Assembly: GCA_010909165.1 (NCBI GenBank) | Contig: MU008174.1 | Span: 930,001-994,000 of the forward strand | Source: Anthoceros angustus | Lineage: Eukaryota > Streptophyta > Anthocerotopsida > Anthocerotales > Anthocerotaceae | Length of the DNA: 64,000 bases | Direction: 5' to 3' | Part shown: positions 55,101-64,000 of the stretch, piece after piece | Numbering within the stretch: position 1 is the stretch's first letter | Layout: each line of letters opens with the position of its first letter | Notes under the pieces: generated by a model | The model's database searches: none | Seen by the model: only the letters and a program-made list of their open reading frames with translations | What the model was told of the DNA's origin: nothing | Translations under genes and position numbers: made by a program

Positions 55101-55434
55101 GCCAACTTCATCATCCTTCAGGTGCTTGAGGTGCTCTCCTTCTTATCACTCCATTCTAGCACTGTGGGTAGGTCCTTGCTTTGAAATTCTCTATGTCGCC
55201 TGCCTTTACACGTGAGCTCATTTCCAGCAACTCACATGCATTGACTGCTGCATTGGCTTTCATCCCTGCAGGATCAGCTCCCCTCCTCCCTCTCAGCCAT
55301 TTCCCATACATCGATCCATATGGACAGTGCCTGGAAATGTGTGATCAGAAGCAGAGCAAATAAAACACAAGCCTTTTGCCATATACTCCTTCTTCTCTTT
55401 TTCATCACGCTGTCTAAATTCAATAGGCTTGAGC

Positions 55435-56466
55435 TCAACTTGCGACTAGTGTGTCTTTGTGGATCGCTGCAAGCTCTGGACCTCTAGGCTTCCAAGTGTG
55501 AGGGGGGTTGTACTTGGCTCCTTGAGCTTGGTATTGCCTGTGAAACACACCTTGCTGCCCCTGGGCTTGCACAAATTGCTGAGTTGTCACGGTTGCAGAT
55601 CCAGCCGGCTTGACTCCATAGTTCTCGACGTCCATTGCAGCTTGCATTGCCTCTTCAACAGTGGTGCAGCGTTGTTGCTTAATGCTGAGCTTATACTCCT
55701 GCTTGATGGCATCGCAGTACCTGGCGAGCTTTGCCTCCTGCTCTAGGTCTGGTATTTTGAGCATAGCCTTCATGAATTGCAAATGAAATTCTTCAAGTGT
55801 ACCCGTGTGCTTGAGAGCGTACCACGCTGACCAACACCTTTCTTTGTGATCCTTAGGCAAGAAATTGTGAAGAAACTCTGCTTTCATCACTTCCCAATAC
55901 TGTATGGGCGGCTTCTCTCCACGCTTCCCAGCCTCCTTCCTGTTCTCCCACCAGGCTCTGGCTAGATGGCTCGTGTAATGAGCTGCAAAATCCACCTTCT
56001 CCTTTTCTTGCATGCTGACTGCTTCGAAATATGTGGTGAATGCTTGCGTCCACTCCTGCAACTTACTCGGGCTCCTATCTTGGCAGGTGAGCACCTCGAA
56101 CTTAGCTCTCTTTCTCAGATCGTCATTTCGAGTTGGCTCAGGACCTTCATCGAATGACATCCCTTCTTTAGAAGCAAGGTCGGTGACTGCCTGGGCTTGA
56201 GCTCTCTCATGCCTTGCAATTTGCAGACGCCTGGCTATCTCAGCGATTTTGGGATCCTCTTGTTCTTCCTGCGCTAGTCCTTGCACTCGAAAATTTTTCA
56301 ATGTTGTTGGCGGGACTGTGTTGGTGATGGGAGTCCCAGCTGATGTGGGCAACTCGCTTGCAGAGGCAAGCCTTCCATCTCTATTATCATTCTGTACTTG
56401 AGCTCCAGTATGCTGTCTTGTCCAGAGGTGGGTCTCTGCATGACTTGTGCTAAAATGTTTCTCCAA
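55435..56466 (-). pseudogene. Gypsy gag, capsid part
   Basis: 343-codon open frame with the retrotransposon gag fold signatures: QEWTQAFTTYFEAVSMQEKE, SHLARAWWENRKEAGKRGE, YWEVMKAEFLHNFLPKDHKE and GTLEEFHLQFMKAMLKIPD. A partial zinc knuckle (CFICSASDH) follows near 55360 in another frame. It forms the virus-like particle in active elements. Although open, it is separated from pol by breaks. Confidence 0.88.
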
Positions 56467-56499
56467 TTTCGCTCCTTCTCTTCATTGTGCAAGCAAATT

Positions 56500-57122
56500 T
56501 GCTAACAACTTCTCATGCTGTTCCTTTTGTTCTTGCAACGTCCGATGCAGAACAGCTTGAGCTTCGGCTTCCATGCGTGCTTTGAATTGCACGGATCATC
56601 GCCTGCTTCACCTCATCTCTCGACATGCAACTCGTCTTGGACTAAGCCAGCGGATGTCCAGGAAGCATCTCACGTAAGGCCTTCTCCCTATCTGCATTTT
56701 GAGCCAAAATATCAGCCAAAAATTTTTCGTGCTTCTCTTGCTGATCCTGTAGGGTTCGCTGGATCATGGCCTGAACTTCGGCCTCAACACGGGATCGACT
56801 TCTCGTGTTGAGCCCACGTCGCATCCAAATTCACAGCAGGCTCAGCCTCTGTCGCTCCATGTGTAGGCATATGCACGGGATCAGGCACCACGTCCTCCTC
56901 CTCAACTACTTCTTTCCTTGCAGCTCGGCCTCGTTTCTGACGAGTTGCCTTCCCATCTTCTACTGCAGGCTCAGCGAGGGATTTGCGAGGACGGCCAGTT
57001 TTCTTCTTAATGCCACCTCTAGCGCCTCGCGACCTCACACCGTGACGAGCTGCAAGCTCAACATCTGGAGTCAGCCATATCGGCCATGGATCTTGCCCGT
57101 CGACGGAGTCGTGAAGAAACAC
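56500..57122 (-). pseudogene. Gypsy gag N-terminal extension with AT-hook-like motif
   Basis: 57122-56784 has KKKTGRPRKSLAEP, an AT-hook-like GRP core flanked by basic residues, then an acidic stretch. 56824-56642 reads VEAEVQAMIQRTLQDQQEKH, an amphipathic helix. A stop separates each from gag. Together they look like the N-terminal part of the element D polyprotein. Confidence 0.5.
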
Positions 57123-58720
57123 TGCTATCCTCCATCGACCTCATGTACGCACGTGATCCAAGCTAGAATATGCAGGGCCGGGGTTATGCAGCTTATCCCT
57201 TCGTTGTAAAATTGCCAGCCCGTGCTCTCACATGCACTGCTCGATGTTGGACTCGGTTGTCACTTCTCCTACCGACTCGATCGACCTCGCCATCGATGTG
57301 GTCACTAGTGATCCACACTCCGGCTGCGATTGAAAGATCCAAGTGGTCACAATGAGGATTCTGGTCAGATTTTGGCACAAGCATGCCTGACTCTTTCAGC
57401 TCCCACTGTCATGATAGCAATCGCACGAATTCATTGGCATGGAATGCAGCAGAGCATCATTTCGTCCTGATCCAAACTGTCATTGATGTGCTTAGAAAAC
57501 ATATCAAGACAAGATCGCCACGGCATGATCGTGCCCACTCACGTCGCAACTTGGTGGCCAATTTGTCGCGACTTGACAATCTTCGTCAACTTAGAATTGC
57601 AGAGAGATTTCGACCCGTCTTTGCTCGCCCACAAACTCTGCACTTCCACAAACTCTGCACTTCAAGTTTGCAGATCGCAATTGTAGCTCTTGCAGCTGTG
57701 CTTTAGACTTCACAGCTTCAAGACTCCTACTGTCTGCGAATTCAATTCACGCTCCCACTCTTCTTGATCATGAGCGCGAAAGAAACCCTCTTTCTGTTTG
57801 CCACAAGATGGACCAGAGTGGCCGTCCAGTGTATTTGAATTGCTCAAGTAAAGAACCACAACACACATATCAGCAACTTGCTTGAATGCCACAGCGCTGT
57901 CATTTCCTACCGTCTCGTCTCGGACCTAATGTTCAAGACTGAGCTACCGTCTCGACCGCTTCTCGCAAGACTGAGCTAGCAATTCTTGCACTTTCCACAA
58001 CCCTCATGCGATGTGACATGCTCTAGGTTTGGCTGGCTAGCAAGACCTCAACTTCGGGGCCCATGGGCCTCTTGCTGCTGTCTTTTTTCGCTTTGCAACG
58101 AGACAGCAACAAGACGTCCCGGTTCTTGCATGCCTCTGACTCCCTAGGAGTCTTCTGTCAGCCGTCTTGTGCCCTCAGGCCACACGACACAAAATGCCAA
58201 CCTGAACTGAGTCGTTCGCATGGGTGCTCTCCGGTCACTTATTGGCAGCCATTGAGCGTGCCTCCTGCACATTTAGTGCCCAGAACTTCTGCAATGTTGA
58301 ACTGGCGTTAGCCAAGCCGAAGGGAACAAGGATCTCCTCTGATTTGCTCACTTCTCCTTTCGCTTTCGAGTTCCTCTCATTCTTCATCTCGACGTTCCTC
58401 TTTCTCCCGCGATTCTGACTATTCATCCCTTCTTGCATCTTGCTCTAGCTCCTGTCTTCAAAGTCCACGGCTCCTTTCCCACACCTTCCGCCTCACAAAC
58501 TCTTGTGCGCCTTCAAAATTTTCATGTGTTCTCCGCCAGATGTAGAGCCAATACAAGATGCAGACAATCTCGGTCCAAAGATCACACCAGACCCCAAAAG
58601 CTCCTGCTCCGGTCACTTCTCCCCACTCCTCGATGGTCCGCTCTGAGCTCCCATACCGCTGCCTCCTAATCCACTCCAAGACGGCGCGATCTGCTGGAGT
58701 CATCCCACTGATCCGATCGT
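57123..58720 (-). other. Untranslated leader of element D
   Basis: No coding domain. Open frames are short and alternate between strands. 58164-58720 is repeated at 59789-60312 by the tandem duplication on the right side. Confidence 0.5.
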
Positions 58721-58735
58721 CCGGCTCTGATACCA
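58721..58735 (-). promoter_or_regulatory. Primer binding site (tRNA-iMet) of element D
   Basis: TGGTATCAGAGCCGG on the minus strand, directly inside the 5' LTR. In the duplicate at about 60310 this site is deleted. Confidence 0.93.
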
Positions 58736-59084
58736 AGATGTAAGCGGCATCGTACGAGATGGGCGACTCCGGACACCAAGAGCGCGGAAAGCTGGGAATT
58801 GGTTCCCCCTTGGATCTTGGGAACGGGCTCAAGTAGCCCGCGCCCCTGTTCGAGCACGTGTTCAAATGTTGTTCCTGACTAGAGTTCGGCTAACTATGGT
58901 TAGTTGCCCCTAGGTTAGTCACTCACTCTAACTAACCTACTGTTCTAGCTAGCTGCCCTCGTGCTACGGCTACCATGTATGCCGCCACGCCTTCCGCCGA
59001 GATCACTTGGCTCAAAGGTCTACCATAGCCCCGGCAATTGACTATGTCCTTCACTACCGGAGCTTGCTCAATCCGGCCGTGACA
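58736..59084 (-). repeat. 5' LTR of gypsy element D
   Basis: 349 bp; on the minus strand it starts TGTCACGGCCGGATTGAGC. Other copies: 50460-50788 and about 51545-51872 (3' LTR, duplicated), 60313-60650 (duplicate), and a fragment at 63244-63326. Confidence 0.88.
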
Positions 59085-59124
59085 AGCTATGACCTTCTAT
59101 GTGTATGTTAGATAGGCGTGCTAG

Positions 59125-59440
59125 GCTTAGTGTGCTAAGCGATGCTAGGTGATGCTAGGCGATGCTAGGCCGCACTAGGCTTAGTGTGCTAAGCGATGCC
59201 AGGTGATGCTAGGCGATGCTAGGCGCACTACGCAGTGTGCTAAGCGATGCTAGGTGATGCTAGGCTTAGTGTGCTGCGATGCTAGGTGATGCTAGGCGAT
59301 GCTAGGCGCACTAGGCTTAGTGTGCTAAGCGATGCTAGGTGATGCTAGGCGATGCTAGGCGCACTACGCAGTGTGCTAAGCGATGCTAGGTGATGCTAGG
59401 CGATGCTAGGCGCACTGGGCTTAGTGTGCTAGGCGATGCA
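59125..59440. repeat. GATGCTAGG minisatellite array 1
   Basis: About six units of 42-53 bp, each made of GATGCTAGGY subunits plus a spacer, GCTTAGTGTGCTAAGC, that is itself an inverted repeat (6-bp arms, TGTG loop). Some units have the shortened spacer CGCAGTGTGCTAAGC. Confidence 0.95.
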
Positions 59441-60569
59441 ACGCTAGCTCTTGCAAGTAGGCAAGGGACCCTCTAAAGTGTGCCCAAGGCTTGAGACCAA
59501 GAGAAGGGATTCAAGTCCAAGGAGAGGAGGAGAAGAAGCTGGAATGGGTTTTGCATCCAAGACGCAAAGAGGCCACATTTACCCTCTATGTCGTTATAGT
59601 CCTAGGATTCGATCCCAAGGGAATGGTGTTGTGTCAAGGTGTGCTAAATCTATGGATTCTAGACCTACCCCTGCCGCTCACTACCCCACCTTCTCAGCCC
59701 ACCCCGCCCAAACCCACCACTGCAGACTCGGCCACCGCAGTGGGTTCGGCCACCGTGGTAGACTCGGCCACCGTGGCGTCCCACCGCCTTGTGCCCTCGG
59801 CCACACGACACAAAATGCCAACGAATCGAGTCGTCGCATGGGTGCTCTCCGGTCACTTATTGCCATTGAGCGTGCCTCCCGCATTTAGTGCCCGAACTTC
59901 GCAATGTTGAACTGGCGTTAGCTGTCAAGGGAACAAGGATCTCCTCGATTTTCTCACTTCTCCTTTCGCCGAGTTCCTCTCATTCTTCATCTCGACGTTC
60001 CTCTTTCTCCCGCGATCGACTATTCATCCCTTCTTGCATCTTGCTCTATCTCCTGCCTTCAAAGTCCACGGCTCCTTTCCCACACCTTCCGCCTCACAAA
60101 CTCTTGTGCGCCTTCAAAATTTTCATGTGTTCTCCGCCAAGTAGAGCCAATACAAGATGCATAATCTCGGTCCAAAGACCACACGGACCCCAAAAGCTCC
60201 TGCTCGGCCACTTCTCCCCACTCCTCGATGGTCCGCTCGAGCTCCCATACCGCTGCCTCCTAATCCACTCCAAGACGCGCGATCTGGAGTCATCCCACCG
60301 ATCCGATCGTCTCATGTAAGCGGCATCATACGAGATGGGCGACTCGACACCAAGAGCGGAAAGCTGGGAATTCGTCCCCTTGGATCTTGGGAACGGCTCA
60401 AGTAGCCCGCCTGCTCGAAAGCACGTGTTCAAATGTTGTGCCCGACTAGAGTTTGGCTAACTATGGTTAGTTGCCCTAGGTTAGTCACCGCCTAACTAAC
60501 CTCTTGTTCTAGCTAGCGCCCTCGTGCTACGGCCACCATGTATGCGCCACGGCCTTCCGCCGAGATCAC

Positions 60570-61315
60570 TTGGCTCGGTCACGGTGTCTACCATAGCCTG
60601 GCAATTGACTATGTCCTTCACGGCTGGAGCTTGCTCAATCCGCCGTGACACAAGCTATGACCTTCTATGTGTATGTTAGATAGGCCGTGCTAGGCTTAGT
60701 GTGCTAAGCGATGCTAGGTGATGCTAGGCGATGCTAGGCCGCACTAGGCTTAGTGTGCTAAGCGATGCTAGGTGATGCTAGGCGATGCTAGGCCGCACTA
60801 CGCTTAGTGTGCTAAGCGATGCTAGGTGATGCTAGGCGATGCTAGGCCGCACTAGGCTTAGTGTGCTAGGCGATGCAACGCTAGCTCTTGCAAGTAGGCA
60901 AGGGACCCTCTAAAGTGTGCCCAAGGCTTGAGACCAAGAGAAGGGATTCAAGTCCAAGGAGAGGAGGAGAAGAAGCACATGGAATGGGTTTTGCATCCGA
61001 AGACGCAAAGAGGCCACATTTACCCTCTATGTCGTTATAGTCCTAGGATTCGATCCCAAGGAATGGTGTTGTGTCAAGGTGTGCTAAATCTATGGATTCT
61101 AGACCTACCCCGTCACTACCCCACCTTCTCAGCCCACCCCGCCCAAACCCACCACCGTAGACTCGGCCACCGCAGTGGGTTCGGCCACCGTGGCGGGTCC
61201 CACCACGCCGCATGGAGTCTATTCACACCGGCTTCTCACGGACCTAGGGGCTATGGGCATACGGACACCTATATCGCCTCACTTTACTGGAATTTCGCGA
61301 TTCCACCACACGCCC
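60570..61315. repeat. Flank block, first copy (repeated at 63250-63990)
   Basis: LTR fragment, minisatellite and the following 450 bp (CTCTTGCAAGTAGGCAAGGG to CACCTATATCGCCTCAC) recur at 63250-63990. The open frames inside it (for example 60928-61674) are non-conserved between copies and are not called as genes. Confidence 0.85.
60685..60880. repeat. GATGCTAGG minisatellite array 2
   Basis: Three full units and a partial one, same unit as array 1 but with the CCGCACTAGG form throughout. Confidence 0.95.
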
Positions 61316-61426
61316 ACTCCTCTTACGCATTCCGATTTTCCCTCACACACCTCACAATCCCTCCCAACAAGACTCATCTACTCCTCGGAACCTTCCCTTC
61401 CAATGAACTCTCCTCGCCTCACGGGC

Positions 61427-61484
61427 CACAGACCCCTCCCTTGGGCCACAGACCCCTCCTTGGGCCACAGACCCCTCTCTCATG
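61427..61484. repeat. GGGCCACAGACCCCTC short tandem repeat
   Basis: Three units of 16-20 bp in a row. Non-coding in appearance. Confidence 0.85.
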
Positions 61485-61734
61485 GAATGAACACACAGTG
61501 GCAGCGGTTGGAAAAGAGGATCAGAAGAAAACCCCGCTGCTTGGGCGATTCGCCTCCGCCTCACCTCACCGCAATTCCTACCTCTTTTTCCGGCCACGGC
61601 CACCTTCCGTTACCCCAGGCGTGGAGCTTGGCCACTCCGCCTCGACCATCCGAGATCTTCCGGCCTTCTTGTGACGAAGACGGCGCCAACCCGCTTGATG
61701 CGACGACGCCTCCAATCAACCCCACACGAAGGTT

Positions 61735-63065
61735 CGATACACGGAAGTTCACACCGAAATCGTCTGCCTTTGAGAGACACCCAAAGGGTCTCTTATACAT
61801 CCGGCCGTGGTCCAACATGACCACTTCTTAGTGTCTAAAATTGTAGCTCCTACCACGAGCGCCTTACCAATCTAAGCAACAACTTTACCGATGGAACTCC
61901 CTATCCTCGCTCGAAAAGGAAACCCCGGTCCTAGGCTATCGCGACTTCTAAAATCAGCGCCGCTCACTACCCCACCTCGCCTCGCCTCGCCACGGCCCAT
62001 GGGGACCCCTCTCGCCTCGGCCTCGCCCGATCCGAGCGATTTTCCCCACAACCTCCACCTCACTCACCGCCTGAGTTTCCTCGCGCCTTCCCGCGGACGT
62101 TGCGCGCCTGTGACCTCTATGTCCATTGTCCCGCCTCCTCCTGGACAACCATACCGTGCTCCTCCTCATTTGGACAACCATCATGTGCTCCTCCCTCCAT
62201 GCTCGCCTCGCTCATCTCTTCCAAAGACCACTTATGGAGGATAGGCGCCCGCTCCTACTCAAGGAACCATCGTAAACGCCTGTGGCGGTCAAGATGTCTG
62301 ACCCGGTGGTTTACGCCCCTCTGTCCCAACAACCACATACACGCTTAGAGTGAGCACCGCTCACCATGCGTGTGGCTGTGACATGAGCATCCTCATCCGG
62401 ACGCCGTAGCACAATACGCCTTCGATACACGGAAGTTCACACGAAATCGTCTTTGAGAGACACCCAAAGGGTCTCTTATACATCTGGCGTGGTCCAACAC
62501 GGCTCACTTCTCTTTAGTGTCTAAAATTGTAGCTCCTACCACGGCGCCTTACCAATCTAAGCAACATGACTCTCGGTGATGGAACTCCCTATCCTCGCTC
62601 GAAAAGGAAACCCCGGTCCTAGGCTATCGCGACTCCCTAAAATCAGCGCTGCCGCCTCCTCCTCGCCTCGCCCCTCGGCCCATGGGGACCCCTCTCGCTC
62701 TTGACCTCGCCTCGATCCGGCGATTTTCCCCACAACCTCCACCTCACTCTCCTTTGAATTTCCTCGCGCCTTCCAGCGGACGTTGCGCTGTGACCTCTAT
62801 GTCCATTGTCCGCTCCTCCTCATTTGGACAACCATCATGTGCTCCTCCCTCCATGCTCGCTGCGCCTCGCTCATCTCTTCCGGCACCACTTGCGGAGGAT
62901 AGGCGCCCGCTCCTACTCGAAGGAACCAGCAGTAGCGCTTTGTGGCGGTCAAGATGTCTGACCCGGTGGTTTACGCCCCTCTGTCCCAACAACCACATAC
63001 ACGTTTAGAGTGAGCACCGCTCACCATGCGACGGCGAGGACATGAGCATCCTCATCCGGACGCCG
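61735..63065. repeat. Direct duplication of about 680 bp
   Basis: 61735-62400 recurs as about 62420-63065 (CGATACACGGAAGTTCACAC, GAGACACCCAAAGGGTCTC, CCAACAACCACATACACG). Copies differ by numerous 1-12 nt indels. C-rich open frames in both copies disagree in frame, so no gene is called. Confidence 0.88.
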
Positions 63066-63243
63066 TAACTGTCCGCCCGATCTGAGGTCCTTACCCTCTC
63101 CTCCCGTGGACAATCTCGGGCCGCTGCTGATTCTCGGAGATCTGCCCTCCATCTGCGACACTGCTTGGTGACTTCCCCACCTCGCCTCGCCTCGCTCCAC
63201 GACGGTGGTTGGTTTAGCCACCGTGGTGGTTGCTTCCACGGTG

Positions 63244-64000
63244 GTTGCTTGGCTCGGTCACGGTGTCTACCATAGCACGGCAATTGACTATGTCCTTCAC
63301 TACCGGAGCTTGCTCAATCCGTGACACAAGCTATGACCTTCTATGTGTATGTTAGATAGGCTGCTAGGCTTAGTGTGCTAAGCGATGCCAGGTGATGCTA
63401 GGTGATGCTAGGCGCACTACGCAGTGTGCTAAGCGATGCTAGGTGATGCTAGGCGATGCTAGGCCGCACTACGCTTAGTGTGCTAAGCGATGCTAGGTGA
63501 TGCTAGGCGATGCTAGGCCGCACTAGGCTTAGTGTGCTAGGCGATGCAACGCTAGCTCTTTAAGCAAGTAGGCAAGGGACCCTCTAAAGTGTGCCCAAGG
63601 CTTGAGACCAAGAGAAGGGGATTCAAGTCCAAGGAGAGGAGGAGAAGAAGCCTGTGGAATGGGTTTTTGCATCCGAAGACGCAAAGAGGCCACATTTACC
63701 CTCTATGTCGTTATAGTCCTAGGATTCGATCCCAAGGGAATGGTGTTGTGTCAAGGTGTTCTGAATCTATGGATTCTAGACCTACCCGTCGCTCACTACC
63801 CCACCTTCTCCACCACCCAAACCCACCACCGTGGTAGACTCGGCCACCGTGGTGGTTGCTTCCACGGTGGTTGCTTCCCCACCTCGCCTCGGCCTTCGCG
63901 AGTCTATTCACACCGGCTTCTCACGGACCTAGGGGCTATGGGCATACGGACACCTATATCGCCTCACTTTACTGGAATTTCGCGATTCCACGCTTCCACT
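63244..64000. repeat. Flank block, second copy, running off the window
   Basis: Begins with an LTR fragment of element D (63244-63326), then minisatellite array 3 (63358-63548, three units plus a partial) and the same 450-bp sequence as 60885-61315. CCACCGTGGTGG-type palindromic repeats occur at 63185-63250 and 63825-63880. Confidence 0.85.

Larger units (their letters stand above)
50460..59084 (-). mobile_element. Ty3/gypsy chromovirus-type LTR retrotransposon D, minus strand, decayed
   Basis: The right (5') LTR is 58736-59084, next to a primer site complementary to tRNA-iMet at 58721-58735. The left (3') LTR is present twice (ending 50788 and 51872) because of a tandem duplication, each followed by a purine tract. 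On the minus strand the order is gag, reverse transcriptase, RNase H, integrase, chromodomain-like end, the Ty3/gypsy order. Many stops and frameshifts. The left LTR boundary is uncertain because the outer 20-30 bases differ from the right LTR; no clean TSD was found. Confidence 0.85.
58164..61200. repeat. Tandem duplication of about 1.5 kb at the right end of element D
   Basis: The unit contains the element D leader, 5' LTR, flank and TAGG minisatellite. Copy 1 is 58164-59788 and copy 2 about 59789-61200. The junction at about 59789 joins flank (CGTCCCACCGC) to leader (CTTGTGCCCTCGGCC). Copy differences are mostly short deletions. Confidence 0.88.

Noticed and set aside
60928-61831. 248- and 218-codon open frames in the right flank
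   Set aside because: Pro/His/Ser-rich, overlapping in different frames, and not preserved in the duplicate block at 63600-64000.
61840-61890. tRNA-like sequence on the minus strand (TTAGATTGGTAAGGCGCTCG)
   Set aside because: Resembles a D-arm and A-box, but no T-arm GGTTCRA box and no acceptor stem pair could be found at the right distance; repeated at about 62545.
1-64000. CRISPR array, operon or prokaryotic features
   Set aside because: Introns, tRNA-iMet-primed LTR elements and PPR/diTPS genes show plant nuclear DNA; the tandem repeats have no uniform repeat-spacer structure.

Overview
This window is plant nuclear DNA, most likely from a non-seed vascular plant such as a fern. The evidence is intron-containing chloroplast and terpenoid genes, a long intronless PLS-E+ pentatricopeptide gene with very uniform repeats, and dense nested LTR retrotransposons with tRNA-iMet primer sites. 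The fern assignment is inference from gene style; no marker gene proves it.

Layout. 855-12427 is a degenerate Ty1/copia element (A, plus strand) with 198-bp LTRs, a 5-bp target-site duplication (TSD), and a 6.5-kb unclassified insertion (4282-10791) splitting its reverse transcriptase. 12700-20460 is an older minus-strand copia remnant that received a second minus-strand copia element (B, 13186-20248, TSD GCTCT). Element B is swollen by two tandem duplications and carries antisense, intron-containing fragments of an unidentified gene. 21986-25313 (minus) is a 15-exon HCF173-family gene for a chloroplast SDR/CIA30 protein. Its promoter and first exons are duplicated upstream (25970-27629), next to a third minus-strand copia element (C, 27630-31635, TSD GTTGC). 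32991-36769 (minus) is an intact 9-exon class II diterpene synthase (ent-copalyl diphosphate synthase type). 39855-40448 (minus) encodes a RING-H2 protein, 41564-44875 (plus) the 1103-residue PPR protein, and 45015-45769 (minus) a probable F-box protein. 46-49.5 kb is AT-rich intergenic DNA with a dead fragment of the PPR 3' end. About 50.4-59.1 kb is a decayed minus-strand Ty3/gypsy chromovirus (D). From 59 kb to the end lie duplicated pieces of its 5' end, GC-rich repeats and a TAGG-type minisatellite.

The host genes are not an operon-like set. HCF173 (psbA translation), a PLS-class PPR protein (organellar RNA) and a plastid CPS all act, or are expected to act, in plastids or mitochondria, but this looks like coincidence. 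The dominant structural theme is that the 3' end of every minus-strand LTR element is tandemly duplicated together with its host flank, and that copies differ mostly by small indels. Either an unusual repair process or assembly/consensus error could explain this.
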